Positions 45,231 through 57,028 are shown, counted from the first letter of the stretch. The stretch is 64,000 bases of DNA from Podospora comata (GCA_017354895.1 CP071493.1:5394001-5458000); one strand, 5' to 3'. Numbers and translations: made by a program. Notes: generated by a model not told the origin, from the sequence alone.

Positions 45231-46632
45231 ATGGCCACTCCCATCGCTGTACCAACCCCTCTCCTCGCCCTCCCTGAGGGCTGGACTGCCGAGAAGGACA
45301 TCAAGACCGTCGGCAAGCTCAGCGGTGCCACCCAGCGCACCCTCGAGCCCGTCGGTCCCTACTTCCTGGCCCATGCCCGCCGTGCCCGCCACAAGCGCAC
45401 CTTCTCCGAGGATGACCGCATCCAGGCTCAAGAAAGGGCCAAGAAGGTCGAGAACGATGAGGATAGCGAGATCAGCGAGCCCGAGGATCCTATGATGCTC
45501 GCCCGCGATGCCAAGGACTGGAAGGTTGGTGGTTCATTTGTCTGTGGTCAAAATAGAATGGCACTAACCCAATTTTTCTCCAACATAGCAACAAGACCAC
45601 TACAAGGTTCTCGGTCTCTCCAAGTACCGCTGGAAGGCTACCGAGGAGCAGATCAAGCGTGCCCACCGCAAGAAGGTCCTCAAGCACCACCCCGATAAGA
45701 AGGCCGCCGCCGGTCGCACCGACGACGACAACTTCTTCAAGTGCATCCAGAAGGCCACCGAGGTTCTCCTCGACCCCACCAAGCGCCGCCAGTTCGACTC
45801 CGTCGACGAGGAGGCCGATGTCGAGCCCCCCACCAAGAAGCAGCTGCAGAAGGGCAACTTCTATAAGCTCTGGGGCAACGTCTTCAAGTCTGAGGCCCGC
45901 TTCAGCAAGATCCACCCCGTTCCCATGCTTGGTGACGACAAGTCCACCAGGGAAGAGGTCGAGAACTTCTACAACTTCTGGTACAGCTTCGACTCCTGGA
46001 GGTCGTTCGAGTATCTTGACGAGGATGTTCCCGATGACAACGAAAACCGTGACCAAAAGCGCCACACCGAGCGCAAGAACGCCAACGCCCGCAAGAAGAA
46101 GAAGGCTGAGGACAACGCCCGTCTCCGCAAGCTTCTCGACGACTGCTCTGCTGGTGACGAGCGCATCAAGCGTTTCCGCCAGGAGGCCAATGCCGCCAAG
46201 AACAAGAAGCGTCTCGAGAGGGAGGCTGCTGAGAAGAAGGCTGCTGAGGATGCTAAGGCTGCCAAGGAGGCTGCTGAGAAGGCGGCTAAGGAGGCCGAGG
46301 AGAAAGCCAAGGCTGACCGTGAGGCCAACAAGAAGGCCAAGGAAGCGGCCAAGAACGCCGTCAAGAAGAACAAGCGCGTTCTCCGTGGCTCAGTCAAGGA
46401 CGCCAACTACTTTGCCGAGGGTGATGCTTCTCCTGCCACTATCGATGCCGTCCTCGGTGACGTCGAGCTCATCCAGGGCAAGATTGAGCCTGAGGAGATT
46501 GCCGCTCTTGCTAGCAAGCTCAACGGCCTGAAGGTTGCTGATGAGATCAAGAGTGTCTGGAAGGCCGAGGCCGAGAGGCTCATCGGTGCTGGCAAGATCA
46601 AGGAGGGCGAGATCAAGGCTTTCACTGCCTAG
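45231..46632 (+). CDS. zuo1: Zuotin, ribosome-associated J-protein
   Basis: Exons 45231-45524 and 45589-46632 join in phase 0 across a 64-nt intron (GTTGGT...CATAG), giving 445 residues. Zuotin pairs with the Hsp70 Ssz1 on the ribosome and stimulates Ssb to help nascent chains fold. Visible order: an N-terminal region with AHARRARHKRTFSEDD; a J domain opening HYKVLGLSKYRWKATEEQIK with HPD at 132-134; the zuotin homology part NFYNFWYSFDSWRSFEYLDED, a diagnostic block; a long Lys/Ala/Glu-rich charged helix (about 290-365) that contacts rRNA; and a C-terminal helical bundle with GEIKAFTA. Codon use is strongly biased to C-ending codons, as in highly expressed genes. Confidence 0.96.
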
Positions 46633-46744
46633 ATGTGGTGTTAATAAGCGTTCGCGCATGAGCATATGGAGGTGGGGGTGATACCATGATGACTGATGGA
46701 TAGACAAATAGATGGCTTGGCCAATAGAGCGAAGACAGTACCTA

Positions 46745-48185
46745 TTATTTGACTACCATACTTGTGCTACGAAAGAAAATGATTGACATGGAATTTGATC
46801 TAACAGGACCTGTATTCCTTCCATTCGCGGCCTGGCGTCCTGCCCTTTCGACAAGAACCAAAAATCGCAAGACCAGACGACCCCTGAAAGCCTCCGCCAC
46901 TTCGAGCCCGGGCAACTCACTGCTACCACTGCTGCTACTGCTGCCACCGCTAGTCCCGACATTTTCTTCCGCTTGTTGTCTTCTCTCCCCCTCCAGCTCG
47001 GCCTGTTTCCTGAAGCACTCCATCCGCTCCTCTTCGTTCTTTTTTGACTTTTGCGCCGACTTTTCTTTATAACCCTGCTCGGCACGATGCGACCTGTACA
47101 AGCACTGCTTCCAATTGTCTTTTTGTCTCTCTTCAGGGGTCGCTAGGCAGAGGGCGTATGGCATCATCCGCTCTCCGTTCGTCTTGTCCTGTTCCGTTGG
47201 TGTGCTGTTGAACTTTTGTCTGAGTCTACCCACGAGTGTGGTCCGGCCAAGGGGGGTAACGGGGACGACGGGGATTCCAAGAGTGGCGTGTATCATGAAG
47301 CTGGTCCGTTCGCAGAGGAACATCTGGGATAGGGCGGGGTGGTTGGTGGGGAGGGCGGCGCAGATGCGGTCTGGGCCGAGGGGAAAGGGGGGGTGGATGC
47401 TGGTTCCTGGGTTGTGGAGGGGGAGGCTGGCGACGTCGTGGATCCAGGAGAGGAGGCAAGATAGAGGGGCATGATGGGGCGAGAGGGGGGAAGGGCGAGG
47501 GAGGTGCAGTACCAGAGGCCGTGAGGCTTTTTCTTGTCTTCTTTGGAGAAGTCCTGGAAAATGAAGGCGAGGCTTTGGTCTTGGTGGGATTTGAAGTGTT
47601 GGGTGAGGTGGGAGAGATATTGTGCGGTTATATGTGGGAGTCTGGTGGTTTGAGAATGGAATATGCGTTCGGCGTAGGTTTGTGAGGAAGTTGGAGATTG
47701 TTGATTCTACATCTCTGGGATTGTGGCCGTCATTGTCGTGGCCACAGCAGTAGCAGGTTGAGGGGTTACTTTTGGGCGCCAGATGTGAATTGAGGATGGT
47801 ATTCATGAAGGTACTGCGGACTTTGCTCAATATCCCATTTGGTGTTCTTCTTGCCTGGGTGAGGGTTGATGAATCATTCGAAGCAGGCGGAGGCGATTAT
47901 GTCGCGCTTATTAGTTGATGGGTTCAAGAGCTCAGCGACGAGGTAGAAGGAGCGGTCTTCGAGGATGCTGTATTTGATGCGCTGTTTTACAAGGTCCTTG
48001 AACATCTGGTACAAACCATGCTGAGCCTTTTGCTCGCACAGTGAAAGGAGGACATGATTCCACACAGGTGAATTGAGGTTTTGTTGCAAGTTCAACTAGT
48101 AGAGAGCATCGATATCTTCTGCTTTTGCAAAACGGACTTCGATATCTGCATCAGTAAGAGGTTTTGGATTGCAAGCTGGACCCAT
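46745..48185 (-). pseudogene. Decayed copy 1 of an unassigned fungal gene family
   Basis: From an ATG at 48183-48185 the frame reads MGPACNPKP and IEVRFAKAEDIDALY, meets a TAG at 48096-48098, then continues LNLQQNLNSPVWNHVLL, SFYLVAELLNPSTNKRD and IIASACFE to a TGA at 47874-47876, and again FINPHPGKKNTKWDIEQ. Farther on, protein-like pieces lie in two frames: LAFIFQDFSKEDKKKPHGLWYCTSLALPP, then RTSFMIHATLGIPVVPVTPLG and PYALCLATPEERQKDNWKQC, ending in a Lys/Glu-rich tail. Both stops could come from C-to-T changes (CAG to TAG; TGG to TGA). The opening recalls a GNAT acetyltransferase start (VRFAKAEDI, FYLVAEL), but no acetyl-CoA loop is seen, so I leave the family open. A similar gene lies at 48882-49866. 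Confidence 0.6.
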
Positions 48186-48881
48186 TGTGATGGTAAGGTA
48201 GTGTTCAAGAAAATAGGGAGAGTGTAGGCCATGGGAGACAGGTGGACGAGTAAGTGTCTAAGGGTAGGCTGTTTTTATACCTGAGAGGTTGAAGAATTTG
48301 GCTATGACTTGAGTTACTATACCAGACATGACGAAACCTGTTGGCAACTGCTAGTGTCGTGACTACATAGGAGAAAAAGAGACCCAACGAAGATTGAACT
48401 CCTGTTGGTCCGTGATTGAGAAGACATGCGTGTATACAAGAGACGAAGCAGGCATCAAGGTACTTCGTCAACCGCCTTACCCCTTGAAACAATGTTAACT
48501 CAGTCATTGTTGACGATGTGAAACTATCACCACCGTCGGTGTGGCCGAGATGGTTCAACTTTGAGTGGCAATTCGACTCGCTAAAACATATTGTTCTAGA
48601 TCACCTCGCCACCGTTGTTGTATTCGTCCCAATTGCTTGCTAGATACCCAGACACATATACTCTGGCTACTTAGGTAGTAAAAAAGCTGCTACCATTTGC
48701 TTGCTTGTATACCAACGTTACGAGACTCTGACATGCAACTTTTGCTGCAGGCTAAGTGGAATCGCTAAATACCTATCCAGAATATCAGCTACCTACCCTA
48801 CCCATATATTGTCGGTAAAGCTCACCTTGACCACCAATTTACAGAGATGGAGATACCTAAAAGCTGTCTTGCCTACCAACA
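48186..48881. other. Spacer between the two decayed copies
   Basis: About 700 nt without a supported gene. It contains one tRNA-like relic at 48534-48616 and a second, weaker tRNA-like piece on the minus strand near 48380-48420. Confidence 0.5.
48534..48616 (+). pseudogene. tRNA-Leu/Ser-like relic
   Basis: GTCGGTG at 48534-48540 can pair with CACCGTT at 48610-48616 (five pairs, one G-U, one mismatch). It is followed by a good class II A box, TGGCCGAGATGG, and a possible anticodon stem TGAGT/ACTCG. The T arm around GTTCTAGATC no longer pairs and the anticodon loop is too long. The total of 83 nt is normal for Leu or Ser tRNAs. It reads as a decayed tRNA gene or tRNA-derived repeat. Confidence 0.35.
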
Positions 48882-49866
48882 CTACATGTTATAGCTTTCT
48901 ACCCGATACCCCTCCCTCCATCTCACCTCCTCCTCTCTCCTCCTCCTCCTTCTCATTGCCTCTTCTCTCATCCTCCTCCTTCGCGCCTCCTCCTCCCTCT
49001 TTCTCTTCCACCACCGTCTTCTAGCCTCCTCCTCCCTTCTCCTTCTTTTCCTATTCTCATGCTCCGGTTGACCGCCCAGACTAACATCAGACATCCAGTT
49101 CAACATCTGCCCCAACGCAGCCTGTCGTTCCTCAGCATCACTCCCCTGATTGAAACAGAGCGAAAAAGGCGCATTCACCCAAACCCCACTCCCCTCATCA
49201 ATCGGCCGTCTATACCCCGCTGTTGAATCCCGGGTTCTATCTTGCAGCACTGCAAGGCCCTCTGACAGTAGGTGGAGCCGGGTGCGGGCTCTGCCGTCGT
49301 CAACGTAGTCGGAATTGGTAAAGTACCCGGGGATGGTGTGCTCAAAGGGGGTATCCTCCCTATCCCAGTAGTCAGGTGGTAAATTAGATTGATACCCCTG
49401 ATCCTTCCCCTCCCCGGCGGCAACGACCCGTTTGTTGAAGGTGTGGGAGATGACTTCTTTGCTTTCGGTCTTGGAGGGGGTGGGGTGGTCGGCTAGCCAT
49501 TAGAAGCAGATTGCTGCGAGAAGGGTCCGGAGGAGGGAGAGAAGGGTTTTGACTTGACGAAGAGGTAGAGGGAGGTGCAGTCCGAAATGCAGTGGCTTTG
49601 TGTACTGGCTTAGGAGGTTTCGGAACGTGCGGTAGTCTAGGTGGAGGCGGCGGTCGTGGGAGAGGTCCGGGAAGATGTGGTTCCATATGGGGAGGTTGAG
49701 GTTGGCGGGGAGGGAGAGGCTGAGGAGGGTGGGCAGGTCGGATTGTTGGGCGAAGCGGACGTGGATGTTTGTTTGTGATGTCAGGGTTGGCAAGACGGTT
49801 GTTGGTGACGGTGTGAGCAGGGATGTAGGTGTCAGGTTTGGGTCTTCTGTGGTGGGTGCGGGACAT
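48882..49866 (-). pseudogene. Decayed copy 2 of the same unassigned gene family
   Basis: An ATG at 49864-49866 opens MSRTHHRRPKPDTY, but the family-like sequence NIHVRFAQQSDLPTLLSLSL, PANLNLPIWNHIFPDL continues in another frame. That frame stops at a TAA (49500-49502, after LLAAICF) and then stays open for about 205 codons: WLADHPTPSKTESKEVIS, GYQSNLPPDYWDREDTPFE, TIPGYFTNSDYVDDG, WVNAPFSLCFNQGSDAEER and an Arg/Glu-rich tail. NLPIWNHIFPDL matches NSPVWNHVLLSL of copy 1, and ICF-stop-WLADHP matches ACFE-stop-FINPHP. The two genes are therefore tandem paralogues, both broken. The product is unknown. Confidence 0.55.
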
Positions 49867-50360
49867 GCTGGCAGTTGGTTGGATGGTGTGATGGGAATGT
49901 GTTGGTGATCGAAATGAGAGAGGTTCGTCTTAAACGAAAATTCAAGTACACCTTAGACACAACATAAATATCGGGGTAAACAAGAATGGACTGGAATGAT
50001 GATTGGTAGGTGATCAAATGGGAACAGATGTGAACCAACTCCAAGCTGAAGATATATGCTGGCTGTAAACAAAGAGGCCAGTCACTGGGCTACATGTGAA
50101 ATATCACCAGATAAAAGTTACAGGTGCCACAGACCCAACAACGTAGTAGACTCAGAGAGCGATATAACAACTGCAGAGCAGTCCACAATTTTGAAGAGCA
50201 GGTGTCGAGCAAACAAGCCAAAGGCAAACACTCAGGCAACAGCAAACACCCATTTCACAACAAGAGCAAGCTGTATTCACTCCCCGTCAACAACAATGAA
50301 TTCAAAACTTCTCAACTATTCTCCAATCCAAAGCATCTTCACAGCCGCCCCCTTAACCAA
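49867..50360. other. Intergenic DNA, 3' flank of the tyrosinase gene
   Basis: No supported coding frame. Holds the upstream side of decayed copy 2 and the 3' UTR of the tyrosinase gene, both on the minus strand. Confidence 0.5.
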
Positions 50361-51684
50361 TCACTCATAAACATAGCAGAAAGGCCCATCGACAATACTG
50401 TTCAGGTCCCTGATCTTGTAAACCTTGTCGCCCACAATCCCCAAATCAACATTATCATCCAAGCTCTGCTGCCTGCCACCACCACCAAAGCTCATCATCG
50501 ACGTCCCGCCAGCAATGGTCTGGATGCGGGTGTTGGTGTCCTGACTCTGCCAAATGGTCCAAGTGCGATCAATCATTCCATGATGAACCCAGAAGGCGGG
50601 ATCATTAGGGCTGGTGTAGAAATCACCACCAGGGTCACCAGCGATGGTGAAATGGCCAGCAGCGTGGACACCAATACCAGCACCGGCACCGCCGAAGCCA
50701 CCACCAGCGCCTTGCATCACGTTCTGGAAGGTAAGAACGTCACGGCTGTTGGTGATGAGGGCGGCAATGTCCTGGGTGCGGGCGTAGCGGGAGGTGAGGT
50801 AGTTGGAGATGTCACGGCGAAGGCAACGAGTGTTCAGACCGTAGCCATCGGAGCGGGGGTTGCGAGGAGGGGCAGGGTCGACGGCAGGGGAGACGGGGCC
50901 AAGGCGGACAGTCATGCTGCAGTGATAACGTTGTCAGCTTCCCGTGATCTCACTAGCATCGGCCAAGTGGGAAAACAAACTTCTTGAACGGTCCGGTCTC
51001 GACGCAGCCGCCACCGTTGCCGGCGGGAGCAATACCGGAAGATCTATGATCGATCTTCTTGCCGTTTCCACTGAGAGAAGTGTCGCTACCATCAAAGATA
51101 GGAGACTTCTCGGGGTCCTGAGCCCAACGGCCCCAGTCCCAATACTATATTTTCTTGTCAGCTTGGAAACCAAAGATCCCAACCCCTATGAGCGACGTAC
51201 CGGGTGGCTCCCATTGTAGTTGCATTCCTTGACAAGAGCTTGCTCAAAGGCCCACAGGTAGTATCTGTGCCATGAAAGGAAGCTGCCGGTGTTGTGGATG
51301 GACATGGTCTGCTGCATGTGAACGACGACAAAGTCTTCATATCTGGTCTTGGCTCCAGGGAACTGTGTAGGGTTGAGCTTGGATGGCTTCTCCATCAGGC
51401 ACAACAAGGCGGCGATGTAAGATTTCTTCTCTGCGGCAGAGATGTCACCCCTGGTTTCAAACTCATGTTAGATTTTGTCTCTTTGAAGATTCATGAAATG
51501 ATCAGACTCACCACTCTCGGCGAACCTTCAAGTTGGCCTTGGTACATGTCTTTGACTTTGCCAACATGGCATCGATAGCCGGACGTCCCTTCTTCTCAAG
51601 GTCTGAGACTGCGTCACCCGAGGCGAGGCCGGCGAGAAGGAGCCATGGCACTGCCAGGAGTGCAAAGACAGAGAAACGCGCCAT
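50361..51684 (-). CDS. Secreted short-type tyrosinase / catechol oxidase (type 3 copper enzyme)
   Basis: Four exons (51512-51684, 51201-51450, 50981-51144, 50361-50916) with introns of 61, 56 and 64 nt close exactly to 380 residues. A signal peptide opens MARFSVFALLAVPWLLLAG with likely cleavage near 23. The CuA ligands are His102, His110 and His119 (VHMQQTMSIHNTGSFLSWHR). The CuB ligands come from HAAGH (His280, His284) and FWVHHGMIDR (His307/308). The YWDWGRWAQDP block is split from CuA by the second intron, and GPFKNMTVRLGPV is restored by the third. The protein ends in FCYVYE right after the catalytic domain, without the C-terminal lid domain of long, intracellular tyrosinases. It thus belongs with the short secreted fungal enzymes that oxidise phenols, catechols or o-aminophenols. 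Substrate cannot be read. Confidence 0.93.
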
Positions 51685-51764
51685 GATGGAGCCGCGTTCT
51701 GAGCAGGAGCTTGAACTGACAGAAAGATCTCATGAGCTCAGGAAAGTCGGGCACCGGGCTGGTG

Positions 51765-51770
51765 TTTATA
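51765..51770 (-). promoter_or_regulatory. TATA box of the tyrosinase gene
   Basis: TATAAA on the minus strand lies about 81 nt upstream of the ATG at 51684, a usual fungal spacing. It suggests a regulated rather than housekeeping promoter. Confidence 0.6.
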
Positions 51771-54700
51771 GTCCCTGTCCCGCACGGGATCTTCCATAGT
51801 CCCACTCGTTGTTTCCTTCCTCGAATCGTCCGTTTCTTGCCTGCCAGGAGCCACAACACCCCCGGGTAGCGTGGTCGGCAAATATCGTCCGCTCTAGACT
51901 CCCCAGCCTGTTTGTACCAACTCTAGATGATGACCCAGAGAACAGGGGGCAGTATAAACAAGGATCTTCGCTAACGGCGGCTGCAACGTTGGGTAGTCCT
52001 GTATGGCTGGCACCTTCGGATCACGGCAGATGGTCAGCGAGGCTTTGAATATGGAGAAATTGCAGAGGGCTCATTTAAACGAGGCGTGTGCGTCCGGCTT
52101 TTGACTTCGGTTGACCCGGGCGAAAATAGTCATTGGGCATACGATGTAGAGAAAGAGGTAGGGTGGGTGCGGGTTCATCACCGGCGTAAGCAAGGGTTGG
52201 TGAAACAACATAGACCTCGTGGGCCATCATGAAAGTATCCAGCCCTCTGGGAGCATGAACAGGACGGCCGCAATGCTGCCGACTGGTCCAAAATGCTTTT
52301 GCCTCAATATACTCTGTGGGTTTTCGTCAGCTGGCAAATCTGGGGTAATTAGCCTGAGTAGACGGAATGGTTGCGCCCCGCGATATGGTATTCCGCCTTT
52401 GGGTTGCCCCCGGATTCTTGACAAAGTTTGCAGCTTCGGTTGCCTGGCTTGCATTTTCTGCGTTGCTACATGGTAACATGCAGAATTGTGCGTCGCCCGA
52501 GTGCTAAATGAAATTGCTGGTCGTCACGTTATTGATGCCCATGTTTTCGGTTGGACTAGGAGAAGGCGCTTCTGAATATTGCTATGGTCAGTTACTAACT
52601 GCTTGTGGGCCGCATAGTAGTATTTTCTATCTATCTGTTGTTTACGTGAGCTTGGCAAAACGTAGTGTCGGCTGTTGGTTGGACTGCTTCCAATCTTTGA
52701 TATTCCCTCATGGCCCAGACAAGAAAGCACCACGCAGCAATGCCACAGCTCCCTTTTGCAATTCCGTCCCGGCAGCCGAGTCCAATGAAACACCAGCACT
52801 GGTCAGAACGTATATTTCCCGGAAGGTTGAGATGTCGGGGGTGTCTGAATCAAGGCACCCAACGTGGGTCTCCCACACGGGCTCGGGACACTTCCGTGGG
52901 ATAGTGCTGCTGGAAGCGGGAAGCCAATGAAAAGGAGGGGGTTATAAGCCAAAATGGCAGGAATTACGCAGTCGCCATATATTGAACCTCCTTGGCCGCT
53001 GGAGTTTGGTCAGGAAAAAGGACACTCGCCTTGGTATCGCTCATCCTGGAACATGATCTACGCACCAAGGCGTCCTTGGGTGCCCTCAGGCTTCAATGTG
53101 AAATCGGCAGATATCTTGGTTCGGATGGCGTGCCGAATCTGAAAGTGACACTGAAGCTTTGCCTATGCGGCTTGGTGTGGTTGGCGTTGGATGCCCAGAA
53201 TGCTGAAGTAGGGCGTTGTATTCATCCACAAGAAACTGCGATGAAAAAACTGACGCACTGTCACTTTCTGGTAGCTCAGAAGTGAAATAAAATCCAAAAA
53301 GGCATTTGGTTGAATATCAATACCAAGTGAATCAAGTCTGTGGGACTAGTTGATAACTTCGACTTGCATTCGGATGAGACGATAATGTGATGCTTGACAT
53401 GATAACAGTGGGCTGCAAAAATGCTGACAGATTTGCAAGGTGCCAGTCATGGAGCGGAGACTTCTTGACAGCCTGCTGAAATGACAGCTGAGGTTTAGAG
53501 TGGTTTGATGGACGGCAGGAGCGACTGCCTCTCCTCTTTGGATCAATATCAGTGGAGCTAACTGCGGGCAGGCAAGAGAGAGATCCTTCATCTTGATAGA
53601 TCCGAGTGACCTACGCGTCTGTCAATTAGTCAGTTATCTCTTTTGTTTCTGTAGCATCTATCATGAGTTGGCTACCGCTCCAAGTCAGCTTTGAGAGACT
53701 GATATCACTCCACCTAGGTATTCTAGGCAGCAAGAGTTCCCGGGAAGATAACTGGCCGATAAGAAAAATGAACTGAAAGAAACACTGGAATTTTAGAAGG
53801 AGCAGCACAGTCACGTAAGTGATGCGAAACCGATGTGTGGCTGATGCTCCGGATATCGGGGGACCTGGAGCACTCAAAAGTAGGTCACCTGCCATGGATT
53901 TGACAGACCGCTTGACCTTCGTCTGATATCTGTGTGATATTGTTGAATTTCTTGTTGAAAGTACGAAATCAACAATCCTGGTAGTAATTGTTATCTACAC
54001 AATAAGTTACCCCAAAGCGTGTTTCCTTGCCATTCTTTCATCGCTTCTCCATAACAATAAAGAGTTGTCTCATCTGCTACGACAGAAAAACCAAGTAAGA
54101 ACAACAGTGATGAGCTGCTATACGCATGGAGCTGTGATAAATCAAGCATGTAGTCTCATTACCAGTCTCTGTAGTTGTCAAGGTGCGTTTTTTAAGGTGA
54201 ATGATGCTCATCACAGGTCAATGGCTTACATAATCATTTCATCTGAATAGGGGTAAAAGGGGTAACTACCTTGTTACACAGGCATTTTACAACCTCCTTG
54301 ATTACACTTCACAAAATCACAGTAAATCTCCAGCCATCTATAATGAGCCTCATCATGCTGTGAATGTCCTGCTTCATCTTTTCGTTTATCTTTTGACAAT
54401 GAATCAATGCCCTGTACCTTAATGGGTATTTTGATCCCTACAGGCGTCTCGTTTCTCATAGTTTGGCTACGTTACATACGGCAGTCACGCATCAATAACA
54501 ATATTTTAAGGAGTCGAGAGAATAGCGCCGCTGTATTTCCTGCTCTCGGTTCAGTTTCATTGATGTCGGAGACTCATCATTTCTTCGTCCGAAGTGAGTG
54601 AGAACAACTGATCCCCGCCCCCGTGGTACAAAGGCCCCAAGAATACGACATCTGGCCCCAAGCCCAAACCCACTGACCTAATTTGTTGGTCGAGACCTGT

Positions 54701-54943
54701 CTGGGATGTGCATATATTATTTTCTCGCGGATTGCTCTTTCTCAAACTCTCCCTATTACTCACCCAGCACCCATTCACTACTTCTCAGGCATTACTAACG
54801 CCCACCATAAGCAGCCAACCTTCGTCCCTAGACGATTTTCTCCTCAAATCCATTTCATTGGCGGCCGCTTGCCCTGCCATTTCTACTCGGCATTCTTGTT
54901 GGCGGTCGCTTTGTCGTTGACCATTCTCGACAGCAAGACAATC

Positions 54944-55022
54944 GTGAGTTTCGCATCTCTTTATCCTACGAGGCATCTACCTCAGGCTCTTGCTCAATTC
55001 ACTGACAATTCAATCTCACCAG
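54944..55022 (+). other. Probable 5' UTR intron of the 55041 gene
   Basis: A consensus donor GTGAGT, a branch-like CACTGAC and an acceptor CACCAG frame a 79-nt segment that ends 18 nt before the start codon. Confidence 0.6.
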
Positions 55023-55040
55023 ATCCACAAAATCGACAAA

Positions 55041-57028
55041 ATGGGCCCACCGATTCCAATATCTCAAGCAGCCAGAAAAGTCTACAATGGCATTGAATAT
55101 TTCTATGGATTTCCAAACTCGGAGCAAGTTTTTGTCCTCAACCTCAACACCAAGTTGAGAATGTTTACAAAAACGAATGCCTGGGGCACTGTGTCAAGGT
55201 CCGAATTCAAAGAATACATAGGTCTTTACCCAAGACTCTACCAGGTTGCCAACACGTCGAGAGATCGAATCCAACAGTGGCTTAATGTTGGCTACAACCG
55301 AGCGAACTTTGAGTCCTGGGGTCCAGACTTTCGCGCCTTCCTCCGTACTGAGGCTGAGGATCAAAGTACGAATACCCGGGTGAGAAAACCGGGTATCCCA
55401 CCCCAAGCCAAGTGGCTGAACGAGGAGCACAAAGAGCGAGGGGCAGCGTTCGACATACGAATGGGGAGACAAGTTCAGGAAGAGGAGGGAGATGATTCTG
55501 TGATGGGGCCAGAGGACGAGGAGGAGGTCACGTACCAGCCGGATGATGACCAAAACGGCGGCGAAGAAGATGTGGAACAGGTAAGCATCTATTCAGAGCT
55601 TCCACACCTGCCCATCCCTGTTGAGTGTATCTGCTGACATCCATCCAGGCCCGTAGTCATGTGAATAGCTCGCAAAATGGTACCCACGCCACCCAGCAAC
55701 CCAGAAAAAGAAGGCGCGAAGAGCAGTCAACCTCGACCCTGGTAGGTACGCCGTTTCCAGAATCAATGGCGCATCATTATCAGCTGGCCAATTCGTCGCA
55801 GCAGCAGTTTGCACTGAGAGAACTACGGAATGCTGCGACCGGGTTCAGGACCCTTCATTCAGAGGTTCTGCGAGTGGCTCAAAAGCTGGAGCCCGGTGAT
55901 TTCCTCCGCCCCTTGCTGTCGCACATTGCCAATTCCACGACCTTGGAGGTGGGTGCTGCAGAGAAAGCCGCGAGAATTTCGTCGGAGCTTATGGATCATG
56001 TGGCCAAATCTCAGGCCGAGGAGGGAAGAAGCGGTGATGACGAGGACCGAATCAAGCGCGCGCGGTCGAGAGCTGTCTATGAGATGCTCCCCACCGCAGC
56101 GCCGGCAAACAGACTCCCTCGCCGCCGGAGCCAGCAGCAGCAGGCGAATCATCCAAGCCTCATCCGCGAAGACAGTCAAGCCCCCGAGGCTGACGATAAT
56201 GTCCGCAGCCTAACTGTCCCGCGTGAGAGGTTACCGTCCCTTGGCTACGAACTGCCAGATCACCTGGCGGAAGCATACCAGCCCCTCTTTGAACCGAGTA
56301 GCCCGATTTACTTTGGCCACTTGAACAGCCTTGCTGGAGAAGCCAGTTCTCGTCCTAACACCGCCAAAGGTGCTCAAAGTAACCAACCCCACAACCGTGG
56401 GACTCCGGCTCCCGTCCCCGGCGCAAGTTCATACCACCGCGAGGCATTCATAGAGGAGTTCAGACCGGCCATTACAGCGAGAAACACGGGCACCTTGAAC
56501 GGCCCTCAAGGTCACCCTTCCCAGGCGCAAACAGCAGCCCCTCACTCCCATCACATGCCGGTCAACTCCATCGAAGTGCCTGGGTACCTTCCCTACCACG
56601 CCAACAAGTATCGGCCCCCTTCCCAGCCCCCTTCAACAGTTTCTTGCGCTTCCGGAACTGGAGCATCATCGTTGCACAGGCACCCAGCAGTAGTCGAACC
56701 AGCCGCACCCCCTCCCGCGTTCTCCCCCCCGAACTTCGGTCCCGCTAATCGCAGGAGCACAAGACAAGCAAGCAGAGAACTCTGGACAGCTCAGCGGCCA
56801 AACCGGGAACTCCCACCCCCAGCCATCACCATCTCAACCCGCCAAACGAGACAGTCCAGCCAGCAGCCCACGTTGTCATCCTCCTCCGCTTCCCACGCCC
56901 CCCTCCGCGCTACAGCAGGGCACCCAAGACAAGCAACCAGTGGCAATCAAAAGGGAAAAACAAGGCGCAGAGTAGAGGTAGAAGACGAGGATGAGGACGA
57001 GAAGGGGCAGGGGGACGGTGTTGAGTAA
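55041..57028 (+). CDS. Unidentified 639-residue protein, probably nuclear, two exons
   Basis: Exons 55041-55580 and 55649-57028 join in phase 0 across a 68-nt intron (GTAAGC, branch CTGAC, CAG). The start ATG opens MGPPIPISQAARKVYNG. Residues 1-125 look globular: IEYFYGFPNSEQVFVLNLN, EYIGLYPRLYQVANTSRDR and NRANFESWGPDFRAFLRTE. An acidic stretch with EEEGDDSV and EDEEEVTY, then a basic PRKRRREEQ near 197 (possible nuclear signal), leads to a helical block LRELRNAATGFRTLHSEVLRVAQ and AAEKAARISSELMDHVAKS. The rest is Pro/Ser/Gln-rich and disordered, ending with KTRRRVEVEDEDEDEKG. No known domain recognised; the alternating basic and acidic ends suggest chromatin or nucleic-acid contact, but this is inference. 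Confidence 0.8.

Larger units (their letters stand above)
51685..55040. other. 3.4-kb divergent intergenic stretch, no supported gene
   Basis: The left end is the tyrosinase promoter. The middle, about 53300-54600, is richer in A and T than most of the window and has only very short frames. The right end holds the leader of the 55041 gene, including a 5' UTR intron. No recognisable transposon or RNA gene. Confidence 0.5.
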
